DNA from: Cryobacterium cryoconiti
Lineage (GTDB): Bacteria; Actinomycetota; Actinomycetes; Actinomycetales; Microbacteriaceae
Direction: 5' to 3'
Length of the DNA stretch: 64,000 nt
NCBI RefSeq assembly: GCF_004403065.1
Contig: NZ_SOHA01000005.1
Location: 354,352-418,351 of the forward strand
Made by a program: the position numbers and the translations under genes. Below, one piece after another: positions 9,840 through 19,403 of this stretch; the first letter of the stretch is position 1; every line of letters begins with the position of its first letter. The notes below the pieces were generated by a model, which saw only the letters and a list, made by a program, of their open reading frames with translations, was not told the origin of the DNA and searched no databases.

Positions 9840-10727
9840 GTGCGCAAAAACCATCGTCTCCGATGGGCTGCAATTCCGATCGCAGCGTCGTTGGCCATTG
9901 TTCTAGCGGGGTGCTCTCAGGCCCAGCTTCACGGCTATCTCCCCGGCTTCGTCGAGGGGCAGCCGGCGGTGACCAACCAGACCGAACGGGTAGCAGGTCT
10001 GTGGACCACCTCCTGGATCGTTCTCATGATCGTGGGTCTCATCACGTGGGGCCTCACCATCTGGGCCGTGGTCGTCTACCGGCGGCGCAAGGGCCAGACC
10101 GGATTGCCCGTCCAACTGCGGTACAACATGCCGATCGAGATTTTCTACACGGTCGTGCCGCTGATCCTCGTGGTGGGTTTCTTCGCCTTCACGGCGCGGG
10201 ACCAGGCCGAGATCGAGGCCCGGTTCGATTCCCCGGACGTCAAGATCCAGGTCATCGGCAAGCAGTGGGCTTGGGACTTCAACTACATCGATGAGGACGT
10301 CTACTCCGTCGGCATCCAGGGTCAGCCTGACGTCGAGGGTCCTGCGGGCTCACTGGTGCAGTCCGAGATCCCGACGCTGGTGCTGCCGGTCGGAAAAAGG
10401 ATCGAGCTGGCACTCGACGCCCGCGACGTCATCCACTCTTTCTGGGTCGTCGACTTCCTGTACAAGAAGGACATGATCCCGGGCAAGACCAATTACATGT
10501 CGGTCATCCCGGAACGTATCGGCACCTATGCGGGCAAGTGCGCTGAATTGTGCGGTGAGTACCACTCTCTGATGCTCTTCAACGTCGAGGTCGTCTCTGA
10601 GGCTGACTACGACGCCTACATCGAGTCCCTGCGCGCCGCAGGCAACGAGGGCCAGCTCGGCCTCGAGTACGAACGCAACCAGAATCTGCCGGGCACATCA
10701 GCTCCGACCGAGCAGGAGGGCAACTAG
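9840..10727 (+). CDS. ctaC: Cytochrome c oxidase subunit II (CtaC), lipoprotein
   Basis: CuA-bearing subunit of the aa3 oxidase; accepts electrons from the QcrC cytochrome c heads. The N-terminus is a lipoprotein signal with lipobox VLAGC (Cys25). Two transmembrane helices follow (around TTSWIVLMIVGLITWGLTIW and MPIEIFYTVVPLILVVGFF). The C-terminal cupredoxin domain contains KQWAWDFNY and the CuA ligands CAELCGEYHSLM. GTG 9840 (GAAAGG upstream) is preferred to GTG 9810, giving 295 residues. Followed after 3 bases by ctaD. Confidence 0.95.
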   Translation: MRKNHRLRWAAIPIAASLAIVLAGCSQAQLHGYLPGFVEGQPAVTNQTERVAGLWTTSWIVLMIVGLITWGLTIWAVVVYRRRKGQTGLPVQLRYNMPIEIFYTVVPLILVVGFFAFTARDQAEIEARFDSPDVKIQVIGKQWAWDFNYIDEDVYSVGIQGQPDVEGPAGSLVQSEIPTLVLPVGKRIELALDARDVIHSFWVVDFLYKKDMIPGKTNYMSVIPERIGTYAGKCAELCGEYHSLMLFNVEVVSEADYDAYIESLRAAGNEGQLGLEYERNQNLPGTSAPTEQEGN

Positions 10728-10730
10728 GCC

Positions 10731-12470
10731 ATGAGTACTGCTACCGCGGCACCCACCGCACCCACAACGCCCTCAGCACCTCGTAAGCCCACCGGCGTCG
10801 AGAGCAAGGGCAACATCATCGTCCGGTGGATCACCTCCACCGACCACAAGGTCATCGGGTACATGTACCTGATCACGTCGTTCGTATATTTCTGTCTCGC
10901 CGGCGTCATGGCCCTGGTCATTCGTGCCCAGCTCTTCGCACCGGGTCTCGAGGTCGTGCAGACGAAGGAACAGTACAACCAGCTGTTCACGATGCACGGA
11001 ACGATCATGCTGTTGATGTTCGCGACACCGTTGTTCTTCGGTTTCGCAAACTCCCTCATGCCGCTGCAGATCGGCGCCCCCGACGTGGCGTTCCCCCGGC
11101 TGAACGCCTTCTCGTTCTGGGCATTCTTCTTCGGCAGCCTGGTCGCCGTCGGTGGGTTCCTCACTCCGCAGGGTGCTGCATCCTTCGGCTGGTTCGCTTA
11201 CCAGCCCCTGGCAAGCACGACGTTCTCCCCGGGCGTCGGTGGCAACCTGTGGATGGTCGGCCTCGGGCTCAGCGGATTCGGAACCATCCTCGGAGCAGTG
11301 AACTTCATCACCACCGTGATCACGATGCGTGCACCCGGAATGACCATGTTCCGGATGCCCATCTTCACCTGGAACACGCTGGTCACCTCGCTCCTCATTC
11401 TCATGGCCTTCCCGGTTTTGGCCGCAGCCCTCCTGGCCGCTGCCTCGGACCGCATCTTCCTCTCGCACATCTACGATCCGGCGAACGGTGGGGCCATTCT
11501 CTGGCAGCACCTGTTCTGGTTCTTCGGTCACCCTGAGGTGTACATCATCGCCCTGCCGTTCTTCGGCATCGTTTCGGAGGTCTTCCCGGTCTTCAGCCGC
11601 AAGCCGATCTTCGGTTACAAGACACTCATCTACGCGACCATCTCGATCGCCGCCCTGTCCGTCGCGGTCTGGGCACACCACATGTACGTCACCGGCTCTG
11701 TCCTGCTGCCGTTCTTCTCACTGATGACCATGCTGATCGCCGTTCCGACGGGGGTGAAGATCTTCAACTGGATCGGCACCATGTGGCGAGGTTCCCTGAC
11801 GTTCGAGACCCCCATGCTGTGGGCCCTCGGATTCCTGGTCACCTTCACCTTCGGTGGTCTCACCGGAGTTATTCTCGCCTCTCCGCCACTCGACTTCCAT
11901 GTCTCGGACACCTACTTCGTCGTCGCCCACTTTCACTATGTGATCTTCGGCACTGTGGTGTTCGCGATGTTCAGCGGCTTCTACTTCTGGTGGCCGAAGT
12001 GGACCGGGAAGATGCTCAACGAGAGCCTGGGCAAGTGGCACTTCTGGATCCTCTTCATCGGGTTCCACACGACCTTCCTGGTTCAGCACTGGCTGGGAGT
12101 CGTCGGCATGCCGCGCCGCTACGCGTCGTACCTGCCCGAGGACGGCTTCACCTGGATGAACCAGTTGTCCACGATCGGCTCGGTCATTCTCGCGATCTCG
12201 ATGATTCCGTTCTTCCTGAACGTGTACATCACCGCACGGAACGCCCCCAAGGTCACCGTGAACGACCCGTGGGGATTCGGCGCCTCGCTGGAGTGGGCCA
12301 CGTCCTGCCCGCCGCCGCGGCACAACTTCACATCCATCCCGCGCATTCGGTCCGAGCGTCCCGCGTTCGACCTGAACCACCCGGAAGCGGCCATGACCGT
12401 CGGCATCGGCCCGGGCAAGGATGCACCGGACGCCCCCACGTACGACGCAGCGTCACAAAGGACGAAGTAA
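10731..12470 (+). CDS. ctaD: Cytochrome c oxidase subunit I (CtaD)
   Basis: Catalytic haem a/haem a3-CuB subunit, 579 residues with twelve predicted helices. Recognisable marks are [18 protein letters not shown] near the low-spin haem, [17 protein letters not shown] with the cross-linked His-Tyr and the K-channel, WAHHMYVTG with CuB histidines, and [10 protein letters not shown] with the haem ligands. A 28-residue Ala/Thr/Pro-rich N-terminal extension precedes the core. GGAGGG about 15 bases upstream and the overlapping operon arrangement support ATG 10731. The stop codon is followed directly by the ctaF start. Confidence 0.97.
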   Translation: MSTATAAPTAPTTPSAPRKPTGVESKGNIIVRWITSTDHKVIGYMYLITSFVYFCLAGVMALVIRAQLFAPGLEVVQTKEQYNQLFTMHGTIMLLMFATPLFFGFANSLMPLQIGAPDVAFPRLNAFSFWAFFFGSLVAVGGFLTPQGAASFGWFAYQPLASTTFSPGVGGNLWMVGLGLSGFGTILGAVNFITTVITMRAPGMTMFRMPIFTWNTLVTSLLILMAFPVLAAALLAAASDRIFLSHIYDPANGGAILWQHLFWFFGHPEVYIIALPFFGIVSEVFPVFSRKPIFGYKTLIYATISIAALSVAVWAHHMYVTGSVLLPFFSLMTMLIAVPTGVKIFNWIGTMWRGSLTFETPMLWALGFLVTFTFGGLTGVILASPPLDFHVSDTYFVVAHFHYVIFGTVVFAMFSGFYFWWPKWTGKMLNESLGKWHFWILFIGFHTTFLVQHWLGVVGMPRRYASYLPEDGFTWMNQLSTIGSVILAISMIPFFLNVYITARNAPKVTVNDPWGFGASLEWATSCPPPRHNFTSIPRIRSERPAFDLNHPEAAMTVGIGPGKDAPDAPTYDAASQRTK

Positions 12471-12893
12471 ATGAGAGCCAACGTCAATCTCCTCTGGATT
12501 CTCAGCGGATTCTTCGTCGTCGTCACGGTGGCGTACGTGGTCTGGGGACTGCTCGACCCGACCCAGAACAGAATCGAGTGGGCCGGCACGTTCGCGCTCG
12601 GTTTGTCGGCGATCTTCGTCAGCTTCGTGGCTTTCTACCTCAGCCGTGTTCACCTGGCCCAGGGCGGGGAGCTCCCGGAGGACCGCCTTGACGCGAACAT
12701 CGATGACGGAGACCCCGAGGTCGGCTTCTACAGCCCGTGGAGCTGGTGGCCGATCCTCCTCGCCGCCAGTGCAGCCCTGCTCTTCATGGGACTGGCTGTC
12801 GGTGTCTGGATTTCGATCATCGCCCTGGGCATCGGAGTGATCTGCCTCGTCGGTTGGGTGTACGAGTACTACCGCGGTAACTTCGCCCGGTGA
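12471..12893 (+). CDS. ctaF: Cytochrome c oxidase subunit IV (CtaF)
   Basis: A 140-residue accessory membrane subunit specific to actinobacterial aa3 oxidases. Four hydrophobic helices are visible, starting with LLWILSGFFVVVTVAYVVWG, and the loop after the second helix carries LPEDRLDANIDDGDPEVGF, typical of the family. Its ATG abuts the ctaD stop (TAA-ATG), indicating translational coupling. It is the last gene of ctaCDF and a strong terminator follows 30 bases later. Confidence 0.93.
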   Translation: MRANVNLLWILSGFFVVVTVAYVVWGLLDPTQNRIEWAGTFALGLSAIFVSFVAFYLSRVHLAQGGELPEDRLDANIDDGDPEVGFYSPWSWWPILLAASAALLFMGLAVGVWISIIALGIGVICLVGWVYEYYRGNFAR

Positions 12894-12922
12894 TCTGACC
12901 AACAGCGCACCTCAGAGCGCAC

Positions 12923-12962
12923 GGCGGCGTCCAGGACCTCAGGTCCCGGACGCCGCCTTTTT
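12923..12962 (+). terminator. Intrinsic terminator of ctaCDF
   Basis: GGCGGCGTCC (12923-12932) pairs with GGACGCCGCC (12948-12957); an inner GGACCT/AGGTCC stem extends it, and five T follow (12958-12962). Correctly oriented and spaced for ending the ctaC-ctaD-ctaF transcript before the convergent rlmA gene. Confidence 0.92.
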
Positions 12963-13106
12963 GTCGTACCCACCTCGGGGATCGATCTTCTAAGGGAGGA
13001 TGCCGGCTGCGCCGGGCCCCGGGGATCGCAGCTCGATTGCGGCCCGCCCCGCGCTCAGACTGTGGGCAACGTCAGGGGAGTTACACCGAGGTCAGAGTGA
13101 CCGGGA

Positions 13107-13940
13107 TCACAGTGTGCGGCGGCGGAAGCCGAGGACCTCGAACGACGCTGTAACGGTCTGTACGGGGCTCAGGTGGCCTGCAACGTCCTCGGCGTCGGTG
13201 TGGTGGGAAGAAGGCCCCATCCCGATCAGAGCGGCGGCCTGTTCCGGGTTCAGGACCAGGGCGGCGGACAGCTCATCGCGCGATTCCAGATCGAAGCCCT
13301 GGGTGGCCAGCGTCTGCGAGAGATTCTCCGCCTTGTTCGCCGGAACGTCCAAAGCCAGCCCCGCCGCTCTGAGCTCCTGCAGATGAGTCTTCTGGGGTAC
13401 CACCACCATCAGCATGCCCGACGGGCGCAGCACCCGATGGAACTCCGCCGGGTTGCGCGGCGCGAAGACGTTGAGGATGACGTCGGCCGCTGCGTCCCGC
13501 ACCGGGAGAGCTGACCATACGTCGGCGACGAGCCCATCGACGTTGTCGTGGCCGGCCACCGTGCGCGCCACGGCGACGGGGGAGAGGTCCATGCCCAGGG
13601 CCTGGGCTTCGGGGATGTGATCGAGCACCCCCTCCAGGTAGTACCCGGTACCGCAGCCGACGTCGAGGATGCGGGTCGGTTTCACATCGGCAACCCGCTC
13701 GGCCAGACGCTCACGTAACGGGGCGTACCAGCCTGCGGAGAGGAAGAGTCCCCGGGCATCCACCATGGCGACGCTGTCGCCGATCAGCCGTCGAGCGCCG
13801 CCGGCGAGTGAGATGTACCCGCGCTTGTTGGCATCGAAGGAATGCCGGGACGCGCAGCACAGCGTCAGGGGACCGGACGGAGTGAGGGGGAGAAAACAGT
13901 TCGGGCACCGAAGCCACTCCGACAGGGTCTGGAGTGACAT
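13107..13940 (-). CDS. rlmA: 23S rRNA (guanine-N1)-methyltransferase, RlmA family
   Basis: A 277-residue SAM-dependent rRNA methyltransferase. The N-terminal zinc ribbon is CPNC followed by LCCASRHSFDANKRGYISL (Cys and His ligands). The SAM-binding motif I reads ILDVGCGTGYYLEGVLD, followed by NVFAPRNPAEFHRVLRPSG. The RlmA-I/II group methylates G745 or G748 in helix 35 of 23S rRNA, the latter conferring tylosin resistance; which base is modified here is not evident. The start lies 31 bases after the qcrB stop on the same strand, so it may be co-transcribed at the end of the ctaE-qcrCAB operon. Confidence 0.85.
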   Translation of the reverse strand: MSLQTLSEWLRCPNCFLPLTPSGPLTLCCASRHSFDANKRGYISLAGGARRLIGDSVAMVDARGLFLSAGWYAPLRERLAERVADVKPTRILDVGCGTGYYLEGVLDHIPEAQALGMDLSPVAVARTVAGHDNVDGLVADVWSALPVRDAAADVILNVFAPRNPAEFHRVLRPSGMLMVVVPQKTHLQELRAAGLALDVPANKAENLSQTLATQGFDLESRDELSAALVLNPEQAAALIGMGPSSHHTDAEDVAGHLSPVQTVTASFEVLGFRRRTL

Positions 13941-13971
13941 CGATGCCCGTTCTGCTGTTGCGGCGAAATGC

Positions 13972-15591
13972 CTAGTGGTGGTCGCCGTGCGTGCGCTCGA
14001 GTTCGGTGCTCGACACCGGTTCGATCCGGTCCTCGAAGAACCAGCGGGACAGTCCGGCTCGGGCCTTCTGGCCGACCGTGATCTTGCCCTTCGCGTTCGG
14101 ACGAATCATGAGCGGCTTGTAGTCGTTGTAGCTGACCAGCTTCCAGCGCTCGTACTCGTCCACTGGCTGGTGGACCTCGATGTACTCGCCGCCGGGCAGT
14201 CGCACAATACGCCCGGACTCGTAGCCGTGAAGAACGATCTCCCGATCCTTTTTCTGCAAGGCCAGGCAGATCCGTTTCGTGACGAAGAAGGCGATGAAGG
14301 GACCCACGATCACCAGGAACTGCATGGTGTGGATCACTCCTTCCATCGTCACCTTGAAGTGCGTGGCGATGATGTCGGAGGACGCCGTGGCCCACAGCGC
14401 CGCATAGAAGGTGACGCCGGCGGCACCGATGGCGGTGCGTGTCGGGGCGTTCCGCGGGCGATCAAGGATGTGGTGCTCACGCTTGTCTCCGGTGACCCAC
14501 GCTTCGATGAACGGGTAGATCAAAACGACGAGGATGAACAGTCCGAGTGCCACGAGCGGGATCAGGATGTTGAACGACCAGGTGCGGTCGAGCCATACGA
14601 ACTCAAGTCCCGGCGGAATGAGTCGCAGTGCGCCGTCGGCGAAACCGATGTACCAGTCCGGTTGAGTTCCGGCAGACACGGGGGAGGGATCGTAGGGACC
14701 GTAGTTCCAGATGGGGTTGATGGTGAACAGTGACGCCATCAGCATGACGATGCCGAAGACGATGAAGAAGAACCCACCGGCCTTGGCCGCGTACACGGGA
14801 AGCACAGGGTATCCGACCACGTTCTGGTTCGTGCGACCGGCGCCCGGGTACTGCGTGTGCTTGTGCACGACGACGAAGAGCAGATGCATGGCGATCAGTG
14901 CCACGATGATGGCCGGTAGCAACAGGATGTGGAGCGAGTAGAGCCGTCCGACAATCTGTTCGCCCGGGAATTCTCCGCCGAAGAGCAGGAACGAGATCCA
15001 GGTTCCCACGACGGGGATACCCTTCACCATTCCGTCGATGATGCGCAGTCCGTTGCCGGAGAGCAGGTCGTCGGGGAGGGAGTAGCCGGTGAAGCCCTCA
15101 GCCATGGCGAGGATGAACAGGATGAAGCCGATGACCCAGTTCAGCTCGCGGGGCTTACGGAACGCACCCGTGAAGTAGATGCGCAGCATGTGCAGACCGA
15201 TGGCGGCCACGAACAGCAGAGCCGCCCAGTGGTGGACCTGACGCATCAGGAGCCCGCCGCGGATGTCGAAGGAGATATCCAGCGAGGATGCCATCGCAGC
15301 GGACATCTCCACACCCTTGAGAGGCAGGTAGGAGCCGTCATACTCGACCGGCGTCATCGAGGCGTGGAAGAAGAACGTCAGGAAGGACCCGGACAGCAGG
15401 ATGATGACGAAGCTGTAGAGGGCGACCTCGCCGAGCAGGAAAGACCAGTGGTCGGGGAAGATCTTGCGACCCAGCTCCTTGACGGCCGTCGAGATGCTCG
15501 TGCGTTCGTCGATGTAGTTCGCGGCTGCCCCGGTGAGGCCGCCCGACTTCTTCGTTTCGACTAGCTCAGTAGTCGTAGTTGCAGTGCTCAA
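13972..15591 (-). CDS. qcrB: Cytochrome bc1 complex cytochrome b subunit (QcrB)
   Basis: Menaquinol-oxidising subunit of complex III, 539 residues. Haem-ligating histidines occur in LLMRQVHHWAALLFVAAIGLH and the second pair in LLPAIIVALIAMHLLFVVVH with HTQYPG after it. The usual PEW Qo motif region reads IPPGLEFVWL. The long C-terminal cytoplasmic tail (GGEYIEVHQPVDEYERWKL) is typical for actinobacteria. The start overlaps the qcrA stop by 4 bases (ATGA), so translation is coupled. Works in the obligate III-IV supercomplex with CtaCDEF. Confidence 0.96.
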   Translation of the reverse strand: MSTATTTTELVETKKSGGLTGAAANYIDERTSISTAVKELGRKIFPDHWSFLLGEVALYSFVIILLSGSFLTFFFHASMTPVEYDGSYLPLKGVEMSAAMASSLDISFDIRGGLLMRQVHHWAALLFVAAIGLHMLRIYFTGAFRKPRELNWVIGFILFILAMAEGFTGYSLPDDLLSGNGLRIIDGMVKGIPVVGTWISFLLFGGEFPGEQIVGRLYSLHILLLPAIIVALIAMHLLFVVVHKHTQYPGAGRTNQNVVGYPVLPVYAAKAGGFFFIVFGIVMLMASLFTINPIWNYGPYDPSPVSAGTQPDWYIGFADGALRLIPPGLEFVWLDRTWSFNILIPLVALGLFILVVLIYPFIEAWVTGDKREHHILDRPRNAPTRTAIGAAGVTFYAALWATASSDIIATHFKVTMEGVIHTMQFLVIVGPFIAFFVTKRICLALQKKDREIVLHGYESGRIVRLPGGEYIEVHQPVDEYERWKLVSYNDYKPLMIRPNAKGKITVGQKARAGLSRWFFEDRIEPVSSTELERTHGDHH

Positions 15592-16661
15592 TTCCGCTCC
15601 CAGAAGCTCGGCCCGACGGGTTCAGTGAAATCGCTCTGTGCAATGAGATATCCCTCGGAGTCTACTGTGATGGGCAGCTGGGGGAGTGGGCGCTTGGCCG
15701 GCCCGAAGATGACCTCACACTGATTGGTGACGTCGAACTGGGACTGGTGGCAAGGGCACAGAAGCGTGTGCGTCTGCTGCTCGTAAAGTGCAACGGGACA
15801 TCCGACGTGCGTGCAGATCTTGGAGTACGCGACGATGCCGTTGTACGACCAGTCCTTCTTGTCGGCCGGCTCGTTGATGTCCTCGGGCTTGAGACGCATC
15901 AACAGAACGGCAGCCTTCGCCTTTTCCTCGAGCTTGCCGTGACCGAGGTCCTGAAGGCCTTCCGGAATGACGTGGAAGGCCGAGCCCAGGGTCACGTCCG
16001 AGGCCTTGATCGGGGTGCCCGTCGGGTCGATCGCGAGCCGGGTGCCCTTCTTCCACATGGTGTGTTCGAGGAGCGCGGACGGGTTGGTGTCCTGCGGTCC
16101 AAGGCCGCGAAATAGAACAACTGCCGGCAACGGGAAAGCGATCAGGGCACCGATCAGGCTGTTACGGATGAGCGTGCGACGACCGATGCCGGACTCGACA
16201 TTGGCCTCGTGGAAGATCTCGACTGCACGCTCACGGGTCTCATCGGAACCGCGGACGGGGTGCCGTTCGTCGACGCCCTCGTGGTCGAACATGAGTGCCT
16301 TGCCCCAGTGCACGGCACCGATGCCGATGGCCAGGAGCGCCAGCGTCAGTCCAAGGCCGATGAAGAGGTTGTTGAGCCGGACGGAGCTCGGGTCTTCCTC
16401 AATGATGGGAAAGGCCATGTACGCGATGATCGCGAAGACGCTTCCGACGATCGACAGGTAGAACAGCGTGTAGACGGCTCGTTCCGCCTGCCGTTCGGCG
16501 CTCGGGTTCAGGTCGGTGACACGGGGGCGGTGCGGGGGGAATCCCGGGTTGGCCACGGCATCGCGTACGACGACGGCGGTGCCTGCGGGAGCCCCCTCAT
16601 GCCCGACGGTCGACGAGTCAGCAGCGGTCAGGTCCTTCCCGCTGTTATCGTCCTTGGCCAT
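15588..16661 (-). CDS. qcrA: Rieske iron-sulfur subunit of the cytochrome bc1 complex (QcrA)
   Basis: A 357-residue actinobacterial Rieske protein. Three N-terminal transmembrane segments are expected and visible (YTLFYLSIVGSVFAIIAYMAF, LFIGLGLTLALLAIGIG and SLIGALIAFPLPAVVLF). The Rieske cluster-binding boxes are CTHVGCPVALY and CPCHQSQFDV. It transfers electrons from menaquinol at QcrB to the haems of QcrC. Second-last gene before rlmA in the ctaE-qcrCAB cluster; 56 bases separate it from qcrC. Confidence 0.96.
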   Translation of the reverse strand: MAKDDNSGKDLTAADSSTVGHEGAPAGTAVVVRDAVANPGFPPHRPRVTDLNPSAERQAERAVYTLFYLSIVGSVFAIIAYMAFPIIEEDPSSVRLNNLFIGLGLTLALLAIGIGAVHWGKALMFDHEGVDERHPVRGSDETRERAVEIFHEANVESGIGRRTLIRNSLIGALIAFPLPAVVLFRGLGPQDTNPSALLEHTMWKKGTRLAIDPTGTPIKASDVTLGSAFHVIPEGLQDLGHGKLEEKAKAAVLLMRLKPEDINEPADKKDWSYNGIVAYSKICTHVGCPVALYEQQTHTLLCPCHQSQFDVTNQCEVIFGPAKRPLPQLPITVDSEGYLIAQSDFTEPVGPSFWERN

Positions 16662-16717
16662 TGTTCTCCTTCATCGGAATTCTCATAGAAATAAGTTCGT
16701 TTCGAACGGGGCGACGG

Positions 16718-17530
16718 TCAGTTCGACTTCGCCGTGATCCACACCGTCAAGGCGACGATGGACCCCAGGCCGAAGATCCAGAGGAAGAGACCTTCCGAGA
16801 CTGGTCCGAGGGCACCCAGGGCGAATCCACCCGGAGACGGGTTGGTGTCGAGGTACTTGAGGTACGTGATGATGTCCCGCTTGCTCTCGGGGGAGATGTT
16901 CATGTCGTTGAACACGGGCATGTTCTGCGGACCGGTGACCATGGCCTCGTAGATGTGCTTCTCCGTAACGCCGGCCAGAGCAGGTGCGTACTTGCCCTGG
17001 GTGAGGGCACCACCGGCACCGGCGACGTTGTGGCACATCGCGCAGTTGATGCGGAAGAGCTCGGCACCGTTGGCCGCATCGCCTTCGCCGTCGAGAAGTG
17101 ACGCATCGGGAAGGGCGGGGCCGGGAGCCAGAGAAGCGACGTACGCGGCGAGGGCTGCGGTCTGCTCTTCCGTGAACTGAACAGCCTTCTTTTCTGCCTG
17201 CGGGCCGTTGAGCTGCATGGGCATGCGCCCGGTGCCGACCTGGAAGTCGACCGAGGCCGCGCCGACACCGATCAGGCTGGGACCGCTTCCGGTTCCTTCC
17301 GCCGCCAGTCCATGGCACGTCGCGCAGTTCGCAGCAAAGAGCTTCTGCCCTTCGCCGACGGTCTGCTGTGACGCGGCGGTGGTTTCTGCGCTGGCGGTGC
17401 TGGTGCTGAACGCGGCGTATGCACCGCCTGTGAAGAGGAGGCCGATCGCGATGAGGGCGACGCTGGCAAGCGGGCTGCGGCGGCCGGCTTTGCGACCGCC
17501 GGACTGCTTGGGTGTGCTAATCGTGGTCAT
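16718..17530 (-). CDS. qcrC: Di-haem cytochrome c subunit of the bc1 complex (QcrC)
   Basis: A 270-residue membrane-anchored cytochrome with two class I c-type domains. N-terminal anchor helix SVALIAIGLLFTGGAYAAF is followed by haem motifs CATCH and CAMCH and a C-terminal helix GLFLWIFGLGSIVALTVWITA. In actinobacteria this subunit replaces soluble cytochrome c by passing electrons directly to CtaC. ATG 17530 is chosen because the sequence before it has no transmembrane or family character and would overlap ctaE. It starts 22 bases after the ctaE stop. Confidence 0.95.
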   Translation of the reverse strand: MTTISTPKQSGGRKAGRRSPLASVALIAIGLLFTGGAYAAFSTSTASAETTAASQQTVGEGQKLFAANCATCHGLAAEGTGSGPSLIGVGAASVDFQVGTGRMPMQLNGPQAEKKAVQFTEEQTAALAAYVASLAPGPALPDASLLDGEGDAANGAELFRINCAMCHNVAGAGGALTQGKYAPALAGVTEKHIYEAMVTGPQNMPVFNDMNISPESKRDIITYLKYLDTNPSPGGFALGALGPVSEGLFLWIFGLGSIVALTVWITAKSN

Positions 17531-17552
17531 ACGTGGTGTCCACTCCGACTTT

Positions 17553-18182
17553 CTATTTAAGAACGTAAATGACGAGGAACAGCCCGATCCAGACAACGTC
17601 GACGAAGTGCCAGTAGTACGACACGACGATGGCGCTGGTTGCTTCCTTGTGGCCGAAGTTCTTGACGGCGAAACCACGCCCGATGACGAGCAGGAACGCG
17701 ATCAGCCCGGCAGTCACGTGAATCCCGTGGAACCCTGTGGTGAGGTAGAACGCGGAACCGTAGGCATTGCTGGTGAGCGACACGCCTTCGGAGACGAGAG
17801 TCGCATACTCGAAAACCTGCCCGGAGACGAAGATCGCACCGAGGGCGTAAGTCAGGAAGAACCACTCGACCATGCCCCACTGGCTGGGCTTCCAACCGGT
17901 GGACCGGGACTGGAGGCGCTCGGCCGCGAAGACACCGAACTGGCAGGTCACGGACGATGACACCAGGATGAGCGTATTCACCAGAGCAAAACTGAAGTTG
18001 TGCTTGTCCGCCTCGAACAACCACAACTCGGGCGACGTAGACCGAAGCGTGAAGTAGATGGCAAAGAGCCCGGCGAAGAACATGACTTCGCTGCCCAGCC
18101 AGACGATAGTGCCCACAGCCACGCTGTTGGGCCGGTTAACAACGGGCGCAGTGGCCGTATAAGTAATTGATGGGCTCGTCAC
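17553..18182 (-). CDS. ctaE: Cytochrome c oxidase subunit III (CtaE)
   Basis: Core membrane subunit III of the aa3 oxidase, 209 residues from GTG 18182. Helices include [20 protein letters not shown] and [18 protein letters not shown], with the family signature histidines and terminal [21 protein letters not shown]. An in-frame ATG at 18242 would add 20 basic residues unlike the family; neither start has a convincing ribosome-binding site, so the exact N-terminus is uncertain. First gene of ctaE-qcrC-qcrA-qcrB, divergent from trpD. Confidence 0.93.
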   Translation of the reverse strand: MTSPSITYTATAPVVNRPNSVAVGTIVWLGSEVMFFAGLFAIYFTLRSTSPELWLFEADKHNFSFALVNTLILVSSSVTCQFGVFAAERLQSRSTGWKPSQWGMVEWFFLTYALGAIFVSGQVFEYATLVSEGVSLTSNAYGSAFYLTTGFHGIHVTAGLIAFLLVIGRGFAVKNFGHKEATSAIVVSYYWHFVDVVWIGLFLVIYVLK

Positions 18183-18326
18183 CGTTCCATTATGGCCGAT
18201 TTCCTGTCGTGTTTTTCGCATCCGGGCGAGCCTGTCGCTCATTTGCCGGAATGACTACCGGATTGAAACAAACGCGCCCCCGGAAGCGAATTCGGGCCCG
18301 ACAGTTGAACTCGCTAAAATCGTCTC

Positions 18327-19379
18327 ATGCTTGAAATTCAGTCCTGGCCCAACGTCATCAGCGCGCTACTTTCCGGTGAGGACCTGAGCGTGTCGGATGC
18401 GGCGTGGAGCATGGAGCAGGTGATGCTCGGCCAGGCCACTCCGGCTCAGTTGGCAGGGTTCCTGGTCGCGCTGCGGGCCAAGGGGGAGACCGTGGACGAG
18501 ATCGTCGGATTCCGGGACGCGATTCTCGACCATGCCGTGCCCCTGATGGTGAACCCCATGGCGCTCGACATCGTCGGCACCGGGGGAGACCGGTTCGGAA
18601 CAGTCAACATTTCGACGATGGCGTCGATTGTGTGTGCCGGCGCGGGCGTTCCGGTGATCAAGCACGGTAACCGGGCCGCGAGCTCCGCGTCCGGATCGTC
18701 CGACGTCCTGGCGGCTCTGGGCATCGACCTGACGCTCTCCGCCGACAAGGTCGCGGCCATCCTGGATGCGGCCGGGATCACCTTTGCGTATGCGGCTGCG
18801 TTCCACCCCGGTTTCCGTCATGCAGCTGCTGCCCGTTCGGAGCTCGGCATCCCAACGGTTTTCAACTACCTCGGCCCCCTCTGCAATCCGGCCCGACCCG
18901 AAGCGTCGGCCGTGGGCGTCGCGAACCTTGATCGCGTCCCGCTGATCGTCGGGGTCTTCCAGACTCGCGGAGCCACTGCCCTTGTCTTCCGCGGGGACGA
19001 TGGCCTGGACGAGCTGACCACGACCGGGCACAGTCATATCTGGGAGGTGTCGCGCGGTCTGGTCACGGAACATGACATCGACCCGCGCGATCTCGGTCTG
19101 CGCCGTTCCTCGATCGGCGAACTCGTCGGCGGTGACGCTGACCACAATGCCGGCGTCGTTCATTCCATGCTGGCCGGCAAGGTTGACGCGGTCCGGGACA
19201 TCGTGCTTCTGAACGCCGCCGCCGGGCTGGTCTCCTTCGACCTCGCCAATGATCCGTCCCAGGCCCAGCTGAACATCCTCGACCGTTTCCGCGACAAGAT
19301 GGCCGTGGCCGCGGAGGCAGTCGACTCCGGTGCGGCCACGGCCAAACTCGCGGAGTGGGTCGCAGCCAGTCGGCTGTAG
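18327..19379 (+). CDS. trpD: Anthranilate phosphoribosyltransferase (TrpD)
   Basis: Catalyses transfer of phosphoribose from PRPP to anthranilate, second committed step of tryptophan synthesis. The 350-residue protein has the glycine-rich PRPP loop DIVGTGGDRFGTVNISTM and the KHGNRAASSASGSSDVL motif. Located alone next to ctaE, as in many actinobacteria where trpD is detached from the trp operon. TAAAAT at 18315-18320 is a good -10 hexamer ending 6 bases before the ATG, pointing to a leaderless mRNA. Convergent with glpK. Confidence 0.95.
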   Translation: MLEIQSWPNVISALLSGEDLSVSDAAWSMEQVMLGQATPAQLAGFLVALRAKGETVDEIVGFRDAILDHAVPLMVNPMALDIVGTGGDRFGTVNISTMASIVCAGAGVPVIKHGNRAASSASGSSDVLAALGIDLTLSADKVAAILDAAGITFAYAAAFHPGFRHAAAARSELGIPTVFNYLGPLCNPARPEASAVGVANLDRVPLIVGVFQTRGATALVFRGDDGLDELTTTGHSHIWEVSRGLVTEHDIDPRDLGLRRSSIGELVGGDADHNAGVVHSMLAGKVDAVRDIVLLNAAAGLVSFDLANDPSQAQLNILDRFRDKMAVAAEAVDSGAATAKLAEWVAASRL

Positions 19380-19403
19380 TCCACTCGGACGAGGACGGGC
19401 CTG

